Shown one piece after another: positions 16,310 to 24,357 of a DNA stretch of 64,000 bases (position 1 is the first letter of the stretch; every line of letters starts with the position of its first letter). This DNA comes from SP5GCR1 sp965199685. Its GTDB lineage: Bacteria > Pseudomonadota > Gammaproteobacteria > Poriferisulfidales > Oxydemutatoraceae. The notes below the pieces were generated by a model. That model ran no database searches and was not told the DNA's origin. It was given only the letters and a program-made list of their open reading frames with translations. The stretch covers positions 2,170,001-2,234,000 of the forward strand of contig OZ241323.1 in the NCBI GenBank assembly GCA_965199685.1. The letters are read 5' to 3'. Made by a program: the position numbers and the translations under genes.

Positions 16310-18280
16310 TTAATGGTCCCCCAATGCCATGTCAATGTAGCCGGTGGGGCAGACATCGGCGCAGATGTGGCAGCCGATGCAGCGGTCGTAGTAGGTGTCT
16401 ACATAGCGGCCGAGGGTTTGTTTGGTTTTGTCCACTCTGTAGACTGCGTCTTGAGGGCAGAATACGACGCAGTTGTCGCATTCAAAGCACATGCCGCAGC
16501 TCATACAGCGTTCGGCTTCTTTGACTGCTTCTGCTTCGTTCAAGCCGATGACGCGTTCCTCAAAGTGTCCGAGAACTTGTTCTTCGTCGGGTCCGCAGGT
16601 TTTGCGTTGGTATCGGGGGGTGTGGGGAAAGTGTGCGAGGAATAGTTTTTCGTAAGAGGCGATTTCTTGTGCCGAGCGGTCTTCGTAGTTATGCACTGAG
16701 AAGTCAGAAGCGTCGGTGCCACGAGGGTCGCCGCCTTCAAACGAGGTCGGGTCAAGCCCGCTTTCTCTAAGTTTGGCTAGCAGGTCAAAGTGATGCACAT
16801 CTACCTTAGGTCGTTTTTTCATTTCGCCTTGGCGCAGGTAGTAGTCCACGCCTTCAACGGCAATAGAGGCTTGTCCGATTGCTGTAGTCAGCAAGTGCGG
16901 GCGGATGATATCGCCGGCGGCAAAGTGTCCGGGTTTGTCGGGCAGTGCGTAGAATTTATCCACATCCATCAGTCCGCGCCCGTTGTTAAAGTCTTCCAAG
17001 CCTTCAAGGTCGCCGCCTTGCCCGATTGCCGAGACGATGAGGTCACATTCTATTTCGAATTCGGTGCCTTCTATCGGTGTGGGCTTGCCGTCTTGCATTT
17101 CGCATTTTGCCATTCTCAATTTAGAGGCTTTGCCGTCATCTGCCAAGATTACTTCTACGGGCATCACGCCGTCTAGAATGGTAACACCTTCTTTGACGGC
17201 ATCTTCTACCTCGTGTTCGCTCGCGGTCATTTCCTTGCGTGTGAATAGCGAGGTTAGGGTCACTTGGGCACCTTCGCGTGCTGCGGCGAAGGCAGAGTCG
17301 TGTGCGACATAGCCGCCGATGATATGTTCGGGGCGTTGCTTGCCGGAAAGTCTTTCTATTTTGCCCAAACGACGTGCCACTGAGACTACATCTATGGAGG
17401 TGTCGCCGCCGCCTACGCAAATCACTTTATCGGATGTGACATGTAGCCGTCCTTGGTTAAAGGCTTCCAAAAACTTAACGCCACTAACGCAGTTTGGTGC
17501 ATCGCCGCCCGGCACTGGCAGTGCGCGACCGACTTGGCAACCCAAGCACCAGATGATTGCATCAAACTCTTTTTCCAAGTCTTCAACGCTAACATCCTTG
17601 CCAACTCGGGTGGACATGCGGGTGTCTATGCCGCCCATATCTAGGATACGTTGAATTTCGGCATCCAATAGTTTGCGTGGGGTTCTATAGCCGGGGATGC
17701 CGTAGCGCATCATGCCGCCCAGTTCTTCGTGTTCGTCAAAAATGGTGCTGCCGTAGGATCTGCGGCGTAGCTGATACGCTGCCGAGAGACCGGCAGGACC
17801 GCCGCCTATGACTGCGACTTTTTTATCGCCCAACGGCAGGTCGCAGTCAAACTTAAAGTCTTCTTCTATTGCGGTGTCGCCGATATATTGTTCAACCGCA
17901 TTGATGCCTACAAAGTCTTCTACATGGTTGCGGTTGCAGCCGTCTTGGCACGGTGCCGGACACACCCGTCCCATCATTGACGGGAAGGGGTTGGCGGTTG
18001 TTGAGCGTTCAAATGCATATTGCTGCATTGAGGTGCCTTCGGGTGGTTTCTCTATGCCACGGACAATGGCGAGCCAGCCGCGGATGTCTTCGCCTGAGGG
18101 GCAGCTACCTTGACACGGTGGTGTTCTATGTACGTAAGTCGGGCATTTAGGTGAGTGGTCGGCACTGAATATCTGGCTAGAAAAGCTATCCCATTTATGG
18201 TCGCCGTCTTCATAACGTCTGAACGTTAGTTTCTGTTCTTCCAATGTTTCTGCACTTTCTTGTTTCTCTGCTGCTGTCAT
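16310..18280 (-). CDS. GltD/DsrL-like NAD(P)H-binding iron-sulfur flavoprotein
   Basis: The 656-residue protein looks like the small subunit of glutamate synthase extended by a ferredoxin domain, the layout of DsrL. The N-terminal double-cluster region has CPTYVHRTPPCQGSCPSG near 46-64 and GRVCPAPCQDGCNR near 103-116. The FAD site is VIGGGPAGLSAA near 157, and the NAD(P) site is CVGGGDTSID near 286. The C-terminus carries two 4Fe-4S motifs: CMSCGMCFECDNCVVFCP near 597 and CIGCHICADVCPTG near 637. It should pass electrons between NAD(P)H and a partner; in sulfur oxidisers DsrL serves sulfite reductase. No dsr genes and no large glutamate synthase subunit are in this window, so the partner is unknown. 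It stands alone, with repeats upstream. Confidence 0.8.
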   Translation of the reverse strand: MTAAEKQESAETLEEQKLTFRRYEDGDHKWDSFSSQIFSADHSPKCPTYVHRTPPCQGSCPSGEDIRGWLAIVRGIEKPPEGTSMQQYAFERSTTANPFPSMMGRVCPAPCQDGCNRNHVEDFVGINAVEQYIGDTAIEEDFKFDCDLPLGDKKVAVIGGGPAGLSAAYQLRRRSYGSTIFDEHEELGGMMRYGIPGYRTPRKLLDAEIQRILDMGGIDTRMSTRVGKDVSVEDLEKEFDAIIWCLGCQVGRALPVPGGDAPNCVSGVKFLEAFNQGRLHVTSDKVICVGGGDTSIDVVSVARRLGKIERLSGKQRPEHIIGGYVAHDSAFAAAREGAQVTLTSLFTRKEMTASEHEVEDAVKEGVTILDGVMPVEVILADDGKASKLRMAKCEMQDGKPTPIEGTEFEIECDLIVSAIGQGGDLEGLEDFNNGRGLMDVDKFYALPDKPGHFAAGDIIRPHLLTTAIGQASIAVEGVDYYLRQGEMKKRPKVDVHHFDLLAKLRESGLDPTSFEGGDPRGTDASDFSVHNYEDRSAQEIASYEKLFLAHFPHTPRYQRKTCGPDEEQVLGHFEERVIGLNEAEAVKEAERCMSCGMCFECDNCVVFCPQDAVYRVDKTKQTLGRYVDTYYDRCIGCHICADVCPTGYIDMALGDH

Positions 18281-18972
18281 TTTATGCTCCTTGCGTTGCT
18301 GTTAAGAATTGTGGGTATGAAACACACTATTATATATGGTTTTGGGAAAAATAGAATCGCCGAGTGAAACCGCCACTTGAGCCAGTAGGTCAAGTGGCGC
18401 AACGCCGTGCAAAACCATAACATGGGTATGTAGGTCGGACAAGCTATGGCTTGTCCTCACAGATGCAAGGCAGGCAAGGTGGAGTTAAGTAGGGGAATTG
18501 ACTTGTGCAGAACTCTTTGCGTCTGCACAATCAATACATTTATTCATTTTATTTATGGTAACCATAATTTGATAGCGCACGGCGGTTGAGTTAGTGCAAG
18601 AACAACGCGCTAGGGCGGATATGCAAATCCGCCCCTACCGTTATCACAAATTTAGTGGCGCAGGCGGTTGAGTTCGTACAAGAACAATACTTTAGGGGGG
18701 CATGCGGGGCTGTTGAAAAAGTGTTTCATGCACTCGTAAGGGATAATTGTCTAGTGCAGAACCACCACAACCACCCCGTCAGGCTTCGCCTGCCACCCCT
18801 CCACAGGAGGGGAATGTACTAATGCAGACACTTTTTCAACAGCCTCATGCCCGCCCGCCCCTACCGTTTTCGTAAATTTGATGGCGCGGAGCGGTTGGAT
18901 TTGTGCAGAACTGATGCGACCACCCCTCCATAGGAGGGGAATTGACTTATACAGAACTGCCGCAACCACTCC
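18281..18972. repeat. mosaic of hairpin-forming intergenic repeats
   Basis: No gene is visible in this ~690-base stretch. It holds a stem-loop at 18372-18398 (GCCACTTGA / TCAAGTGGC), another at 18613-18634 (GGGCGGAT / ATCCGCCC), phrases such as TTAGTGGCGCAGGCGGTTGAG that recur at 19.9-20.2, 26.3 and 63.0 kb, and the mobile repeat at 18706-18846. The stem arms differ between copies in a compensating way. The upstream part should also contain the promoter of the flavoprotein gene. Confidence 0.7.
18706..18846. mobile_element. MITE-like element inserted in a hairpin repeat at CATG
   Basis: The 141-bp element has GGGGCTGTTGAAAAAGT at the left and ACTTTTTCAACAGCCTC at the right, flanked by CATG on both sides. 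Its interior matches the copy at 2674-2813 reversed. The sequence on both sides reconstructs the GGGAGGGC-CATG-type hairpin repeat that is uninterrupted at 19942-19962, so the target duplication can be read directly. Confidence 0.85.
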
Positions 18973-19662
18973 TTAGGTTGCAAAAATTATAACCACGCTA
19001 ATAATAGAACTTACCGAAACAATAATGCTGGCAGTCAATGCTAGACCCCATTTATACATGTCACCTCTCAACTTAGATTGTTCTGCTGTATTGTCCACAA
19101 TGGCTTTTCTCATTTCTACGATTTCAGTTTCAACCTTGCCTAATCTTAGTTCCATACTTTTCATATCAGCTTTCATTTCCACGATGTCGGTTTTCATAAC
19201 CGCCATCTCAGTTTTCACTTCTGTGATGTCAGTTTCAACCTTGCCTAGTCTCGATTCTATGCTTTCTATATCGGCTTTCATTTCTACAATGTTAGTTTCA
19301 ACCTTACCTAGTCTCGATTCTATGCTTTCTATATCGGCTTTCATTTCTACAATATCGGCTTTCATTTCTACAATGTCGGTTTTCATAACCGCCATATCAG
19401 TTTTCATTTCTACAATGTCGGTTTCAACCTTGCTTAGTCTTGGTTCTATACTTTCTATATCGGCCTGCATTTTCACCTGTCCGACTTCAAGGTTACCTAG
19501 TTTCGGTTCTATACTCTCCATAAATGAACTTGCCTTGTCCGATTGTGGGACATGCGTTTCCGATTCTAGAAAGTCCAGCTTTGACTTCATTTCCAGCACC
19601 ATTTTGTAAATGGTTTCAATCGTTAAGTTATCTATATTCTCTATGTTCTCTGTATTTTCCAT
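18973..19662 (-). CDS. coiled-coil protein with C-terminal membrane anchor (short paralogue)
   Basis: The 229-residue product starts MENTENIENIDNLTIETIYK, continues as 21-residue coiled-coil repeats (three heptads each; KVETDIVEMKADIESIESRLG type), and ends with one hydrophobic segment (WGLALTASIIVSVSSIISVV) at the extreme C-terminus. It has one copy of the NLEVGQVKMQADIESIEP unit that occurs seven times in the paralogue at 20167-21141. N- and C-terminal parts are nearly identical in the two. The layout recalls DUF1640-type tail-anchored coiled coils, but I do not assert that. A good GAGGT site precedes the ATG. Function unknown. Confidence 0.75.
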   Translation of the reverse strand: MENTENIENIDNLTIETIYKMVLEMKSKLDFLESETHVPQSDKASSFMESIEPKLGNLEVGQVKMQADIESIEPRLSKVETDIVEMKTDMAVMKTDIVEMKADIVEMKADIESIESRLGKVETNIVEMKADIESIESRLGKVETDITEVKTEMAVMKTDIVEMKADMKSMELRLGKVETEIVEMRKAIVDNTAEQSKLRGDMYKWGLALTASIIVSVSSIISVVIIFAT

Positions 19663-20166
19663 CTTTGACCTCTTCTGTTGAATTATAAAAAATAGCCTGC
19701 GTTATAGCAAGGCCGTCTAATGATAATGGGATTATGAAACAGGTTATATGGTGCTTTCCGGTGTTTCCGATGAATGGTAGTAAATATGCGATGAACAGTG
19801 CAGTTGGTTGATGTAGAGATGGTAGGTACGCAAAAAACCACCCCGTCAGATAGAACCGCCGATTGATCCGAGTGAAACTGCCACTTGAACCAGTAGGTCA
19901 AGTGGCGCAAGCGGTTGAGTTCGTACAAGAACAATACTTTAGGGAGGGCATGCTAGCCCTCCCCTACCGTTATCGTAAATTCAGTGGCACATAGTGGTTT
20001 GACTTATACGGAACCGCAGCGTTTGGTTAGCATAAATTTGATGGCGCGAGCGGTTGAGTTAGTGCAAGAATAACGCGCCAGGGCGGATATGCAAATCCGC
20101 CCCTACCGTTATCACAAATTTAGTGGCGCAGGCGGTTGGGTTTGTGGAGATGCGCTACAACCCCCC
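19663..20166. repeat. hairpin-rich intergenic repeats between coiled-coil paralogues
   Basis: This ~500-base stretch has no gene. It contains stem-loops GCCACTTGA/TCAAGTGGC (19880-19906), GGGAGGGC/GCCCTCCC (19942-19962, an uninterrupted copy of the sites elsewhere split by mobile elements) and GGGCGGAT/ATCCGCCC (20081-20102). The left part resembles the region upstream of the longer paralogue, which indicates that gene plus leader were duplicated together. Confidence 0.7.
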
Positions 20167-21141
20167 TTAGGTTGCAAAAATCACAACCACGCTAATAATA
20201 GAACTTACCGAAAAAATAATGCTGGCAGTCAACACTAGACCCCATTTATACATGTCACCTCTCAATTTAGAGAGTTCCGCTTTCATGTCACCTCTCAATT
20301 TAGATTGTTCTGCCATATTGCTCATAATGGCTTTTCTCATTTCTGCGATTTCGGTTTCAATCTTGCCTAGTCTCAGTTCCATGCTTTTTATATCGGCTTT
20401 CATTTCCACGATGTCAGTTTCAACCTTGCTTAGTCTCAGTTCTATACGCTCTATATCGGCTTTCATTTCTACAATGTCGGTTTTCATAACCGCCATCTCA
20501 GTTTTCATTTCTGTGATGTCGGTTTCAACCTTGCTTAGTCTTGGTTCTATACTTTCTATATCGGCCTGCATTTTCACCTGTCCGACTTCAAGGTTGCCTA
20601 GTCTTGGTTCTATACTTTCTATATCAGCCTGCATTTTCACCTGTCCGACTTCAAGGTTGCTTAGTCTCGGTTCTATACTTTCTATATCGGCCTGCATTTT
20701 CACCTGTCCGACTTCAAGGTTGCCTAGTCTTGGTTCTATACTTTCTATATCGGCCTGCATTTTCACCTGTCCGACTTCAAGGTTGCCTAGTCTTGGTTCT
20801 ATACTTTCTATATCGGCCTGCATTTTCACCTGTCCGACTTCAAGGTTGCCTAGTTTCGGTTCTATACTTTCTATATCGGCCTGCATTTTCACCTGTCCGA
20901 CTTCAAGGTTGCCTAGTTTCGGTTCTATACTTTCTATATCGGCCTGCATTTTCACCTGTCCGACTTCAAGGTTGCCTAGTTTCGGTTCTATACTCTCCAT
21001 AAATGAACTTGCCTTGTCCGATTGTGGGACATGCGTTTCCGATTCTAGAAAGTCCAGCTTTGACTTCATTTCAAGCACCATTTTGTAAATGGTTTCAATC
21101 GTTAAGTTATCTACATTTTCTATATTCTCTATATTTTCCAT
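20167..21141 (-). CDS. coiled-coil protein with expanded 21-residue repeats and membrane anchor
   Basis: The 324-residue product is the long paralogue of the gene at 18973-19662. After a conserved N-terminus (MENIENIENVDNLTIETIYK) come seven near-identical 21-residue units, NLEVGQVKMQADIESIEPRLG, then more degenerate 21-residue coiled-coil units and a C-terminal membrane segment. I start it at ATG 21139-21141 behind AGAGGT. The frame is open another 67 codons upstream, but that extension runs through intergenic repeat sequence and lacks a good start. The exact unit length of three heptads keeps the coiled coil in register whatever the copy number, so length may vary between strains. Function unknown. 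Confidence 0.75.
   Translation of the reverse strand: MENIENIENVDNLTIETIYKMVLEMKSKLDFLESETHVPQSDKASSFMESIEPKLGNLEVGQVKMQADIESIEPKLGNLEVGQVKMQADIESIEPKLGNLEVGQVKMQADIESIEPRLGNLEVGQVKMQADIESIEPRLGNLEVGQVKMQADIESIEPRLSNLEVGQVKMQADIESIEPRLGNLEVGQVKMQADIESIEPRLSKVETDITEMKTEMAVMKTDIVEMKADIERIELRLSKVETDIVEMKADIKSMELRLGKIETEIAEMRKAIMSNMAEQSKLRGDMKAELSKLRGDMYKWGLVLTASIIFSVSSIISVVVIFAT
20541..20981. repeat. seven tandem 63-bp coding repeats
   Basis: Seven copies of a 63-bp unit lie head to tail in frame inside the coiled-coil gene. Differences are few and mostly at the KLG/RLG/RLS codons, which implies recent expansion by slippage or unequal crossing over. The paralogue has one copy. Confidence 0.95.
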
Positions 21142-21633
21142 CTTTACCTCTTTTGTTGAATTATAAGAAATAGCCTGCGTTATAGCAAGGCCGTCTAATG
21201 ATAATCCGATTTTGGCACAGGCTATATGGTGCTTTCCGGTACTTCCGACGAACAGCACTAAAAAGATAGACGAATGGCAAAATAGAACCGCAGAGAGGAA
21301 TTGACTTGTGCAGAGCCCTTTGCGTCTGCACAATAAATACATTTGGGACTGTTGAAAAAGTGCCGTTATGCATCGAAGGGGGTAATTGTCTAGTGCAGAA
21401 CCACCACAACCACCCCGTCAGATAGAACCGCCGATTGAACCAGTAGGTCAATCGGCGTGACACCGTGCAGAACCCTAACATGATTGTTAAACGCATGCAT
21501 TACAAAATGCATAGGCCTGCCACCCCTCCACAGGAGAGGAATTGACTTGTGCAGAACCGTCACCTAACACGTAAAGGTTCTACTGTGGTATTATGGAACA
21601 TCAAAAATATCGTTTAACTTAAGGAGCTTGATT
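21142..21633. repeat. intergenic repeats with a one-ended mobile terminus
   Basis: The ~490 bases hold no gene. A single terminus GGGACTGTTGAAAAAGT occurs at 21345-21361 with no matching right end, followed by element-like sequence and the stem-loop GCCGATTGA/TCAATCGGC (21430-21456). It looks like a decayed or rearranged mobile repeat. The AAGGAG site at 21621-21626 serves the next gene. Confidence 0.65.
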
Positions 21634-21921
21634 ATGGATTTTTTAATGCAACTGTTTTATTTTTTAGTATGTAGCGTACTGATAGTCATCATGTGGTTCG
21701 TATTTCTATTTTTCAATAATTTAATAGATGAAATGCCAAGAAACTTCGTTCAAGGATTATTAGGTACCGTGAACACGGTTGTATTATTAGCCGCCGTCGG
21801 GGTCATCGTCTCTTTATACGCGCTGAGCTTTTTCACCGGAGTGCTGGTTGCGATGATTGCAATCTTCTTAATCTATTCGCTCAAAAAAGCGATGTCCGGT
21901 TTATCAACTGCAAAAAGCTAG
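21634..21921 (+). CDS. small integral membrane protein
   Basis: The 95-residue product is very hydrophobic, with membrane segments at about 5-25, 45-65 and 65-85 and few charged residues until the C-terminus. I start it at ATG 21634, eight bases after the AAGGAG site, rather than the TTG at 21628 that touches the site. It converges on ilvA, and the two genes overlap by four bases at their stops. No family recognised. Confidence 0.7.
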   Translation: MDFLMQLFYFLVCSVLIVIMWFVFLFFNNLIDEMPRNFVQGLLGTVNTVVLLAAVGVIVSLYALSFFTGVLVAMIAIFLIYSLKKAMSGLSTAKS

Positions 21922-23447
21922 CGCAAAAATAGTTGATACGCGGGGTTATCCGACTCGTCTCGGTATTGGTAGCGTGACTCCCGCATCGCCTGTTTGAAGT
22001 GATCTATTTTATCGGGCGGCACTTGCACGCCGACCAATATGCGCCCATATTCTGCACCGTGGCTGGAATAATGAAATAGACTGATATTCAGGTCTTGAGT
22101 CGCAAAATACTCTAGAAATTCCAGCAACGCGCCCGGCCTTTCCGGAAACTTAAAACGACATAGTTGCTCGTTTTCTTGCTTATCGTGCAGATGCCCTCCA
22201 ACCATGTGTCGTATGTGCAGTTTTGCCATTTCGTTATTCGAGAGGTCAACGACTTCATAGCCTTTGCTTTGCAATGCATCAATCGTCTGAGGCTTGTCCT
22301 GTTTGAGATTCTCAAACTCTAGACCGACAAACACTCGGGCTTCGGCATTGTCGGAATAACGATAATTAAACTCGGTCAGTTTTTGCTTTCCTATGGTCCG
22401 GCAAAAGTCCACAAAACTGCCTGGCCGCTCTGGTATCGTCACCGACAACAAGGATTCGGTACCTTCGCCAATCTCGTAGCGTTCCACAACATGCTTGAGG
22501 CGATCGAAATTGATATTTGCTCCTGAGGCGATGACAACAAAAGTTTCATTGAGGCATTGGTATTTAGCGATATAGCGTTTCAAGCCTGCTATGGATAACG
22601 CACCGGCAGGCTCTAGCAAGGTGCGATTTTCATCAAAATTATCCTTTATCGCAGCGCATATCTGATCGGTGTTGACCAATATAACTTCGTCTACCAGTGC
22701 GTTTGAGACTCTGAAGGTCTCCCTGCCGATGCATCGCACCGCAGTGCCGTCGGAGAATAATCCGACTTTATCCAGCGTGACAGCTTTACCGTGTTGCATC
22801 GCGGTATATAAGGTTGCCGCATCTTCGGGTTCAACCCCGATGATTTTCGTTTGCGGGCGGAATTTTTTCAGATATAGCGAGACCCCGGCAATCAACCCAC
22901 CGCCGCCGACTGGAACAAAGACCGCGTCTATGGACTCTTTGCATTGCCGATGTATTTCCATACCAATGCTACCTTGCCCAGCGATTACCTGCGGATCGTC
23001 GTATGGATGCACGAAAGTATAGCCGTGTTTTTCAGCTAGCTTGACTGCGTATGCATACGCTTCGTCATAAGAATCTCCGTGCCGCAAAATATTCGGGTTG
23101 AACAATGCGACGGCCTTAACCTTAATCATCGGCGTGGTCAGAGGCATCACGATGAGGGCTTTGATGCCCAACCTATGAGATGCCAGTGCCACGCCTTGCG
23201 CATGGTTGCCTGCCGAGGCGGCAACGATGCCTGCTTGCTTTTCTTTATCCGATAATTGTGCGATTTTGTTGTATGCGCCGCGCAGTTTGAACGAGAAAAC
23301 CGATTGCTGATCTTCTCGTTTCAGAAGTACATTCTGCCTAAAGCGATTTGATAAATAGGGGGCAGGTTGCAGTGCTGTAACCGAAGCCACATCGTAGACC
23401 TTGCAATTTTCAATCGCCTCAATATAGCCTGCAAATATATCGGTCAT
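21918..23447 (-). CDS. ilvA: threonine ammonia-lyase, biosynthetic
   Basis: IlvA converts threonine to 2-oxobutanoate with pyridoxal phosphate, the first step of isoleucine synthesis. The 509-residue product has the PLP lysine Lys54 in SVFSFKLRGAYNK, the glycine-rich phosphate loop VPVGGGGLIAG near 187, and two C-terminal ACT-like regulatory domains (from about 330) that bind isoleucine and valine in the family. Length matches the long, allosteric biosynthetic form. It is divergent from rpiA with about 96 bases between starts, an arrangement seen in other gammaproteobacteria. Confidence 0.95.
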   Translation of the reverse strand: MTDIFAGYIEAIENCKVYDVASVTALQPAPYLSNRFRQNVLLKREDQQSVFSFKLRGAYNKIAQLSDKEKQAGIVAASAGNHAQGVALASHRLGIKALIVMPLTTPMIKVKAVALFNPNILRHGDSYDEAYAYAVKLAEKHGYTFVHPYDDPQVIAGQGSIGMEIHRQCKESIDAVFVPVGGGGLIAGVSLYLKKFRPQTKIIGVEPEDAATLYTAMQHGKAVTLDKVGLFSDGTAVRCIGRETFRVSNALVDEVILVNTDQICAAIKDNFDENRTLLEPAGALSIAGLKRYIAKYQCLNETFVVIASGANINFDRLKHVVERYEIGEGTESLLSVTIPERPGSFVDFCRTIGKQKLTEFNYRYSDNAEARVFVGLEFENLKQDKPQTIDALQSKGYEVVDLSNNEMAKLHIRHMVGGHLHDKQENEQLCRFKFPERPGALLEFLEYFATQDLNISLFHYSSHGAEYGRILVGVQVPPDKIDHFKQAMRESRYQYRDESDNPAYQLFLR

Positions 23448-23543
23448 GTTTGGTCGGGAATTCTTTAGTCATCAAATCGTGTGTTGCGGTGAATAATAGT
23501 ATAATCCAACTGCTTATGATATGTAGTGCATTCCTAAAGAATA

Positions 23544-24206
23544 ATGTCCGTTGATACGCTTAAGAAAGCAGCTGCCGAAGCAGCAATAGAATATGTGCAA
23601 GCCGGTGATTTGATCGGTGTGGGCACAGGTTCTACAGTAGATTACTTCATCGCCGCATTGGCGGGTATATCCACTCGTATAGAGGGTGCGGTCGCAAGTT
23701 CAAAGAGAACTGCCGAGCAGTTGCAGGCGTTGAATATTCCGGTGGTTGACTTGAATACCACCGACACCTTGCCACTTTATGTGGACGGTGCCGATCAAGC
23801 CGACCAAAACTTATATCTGATTAAGGGTGGTGGTGGCGCGCTCACCCGTGAGAAAATCATTGCCACAGCAAGCTCCCGTTTTATATGTATCGTGGACGAG
23901 ACAAAAACCACTGAACCGTTCGGCACTTTTCCCTTAGCGATAGAGGTGATCCCTATGGCAAGGAGCTTCGTCGCCCGTGAATTATCAAAAATGGGCGGTG
24001 TGCCTAGATGGCGAGAAAATTTTCTAAGCGATAACGGAAATGTGATTTTAGATGTCGCTAGATTGGATATGAGTGATCCTCTAAAACTTGAATCGGATAT
24101 TAATCAATTAGCCGGTGTGGTGGCATCAGGACTGTTTGCAAAGCGGCGTGCCGATGAATTATTGGTGGCAACTCGGCAAGGGATAAGAACCTTAAGCCGT
24201 GCATGA
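23544..24206 (+). CDS. rpiA: ribose-5-phosphate isomerase A
   Basis: RpiA interconverts ribose 5-phosphate and ribulose 5-phosphate in the pentose phosphate pathway. The 220-residue protein has the usual length and motifs: IGVGTGSTVDYFI near 26-38, the YVDGADQAD loop near 78-86, and KGGGGALTREKI near 94-105 with the catalytic acid region. A TATAAT-like box at 23500-23505 may be its -10. The stop codon overlaps the CATG at the edge of a mobile element, so the element inserted at the very end of the gene and may have set its last residues. Confidence 0.95.
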   Translation: MSVDTLKKAAAEAAIEYVQAGDLIGVGTGSTVDYFIAALAGISTRIEGAVASSKRTAEQLQALNIPVVDLNTTDTLPLYVDGADQADQNLYLIKGGGGALTREKIIATASSRFICIVDETKTTEPFGTFPLAIEVIPMARSFVARELSKMGGVPRWRENFLSDNGNVILDVARLDMSDPLKLESDINQLAGVVASGLFAKRRADELLVATRQGIRTLSRA

Positions 24207-24357
24207 GGCTGTTGAAAAAGTACTATCATTGTAAAAACTCAACCGCCACGCGCCACTAAATCAACGACAACCACCCGTAGGGGAGGGCTAACATGGGACT
24301 GTTGAAAAAGTATTTGATATAAGCGAAAATAGACAACTGATTCAACCGGAGGTTTTT

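Noticed and set aside
16067..17420. Plus-strand frames opposite the SIR2 and flavoprotein genes
   Set aside because: They are arginine/serine-rich frames antisense to clearly conserved proteins.
20541..20981. CRISPR array
   Set aside because: The repeats abut with no unique spacers, lie in frame in a coiled-coil gene, and no cas genes are near.
20541..21002. Plus-strand open frame of 153 codons with repeated VRLQGCL phrases
   Set aside because: It is the antisense image of the 63-bp coding repeats; an open frame in a tandem repeat is easily kept open by chance.
21142..21342. N-terminal extension of the long coiled-coil protein (67 codons)
   Set aside because: It runs through intergenic repeat DNA, lacks a ribosome site, and the paralogue starts at the equivalent of the internal Met, which has a good AGAGGT site.
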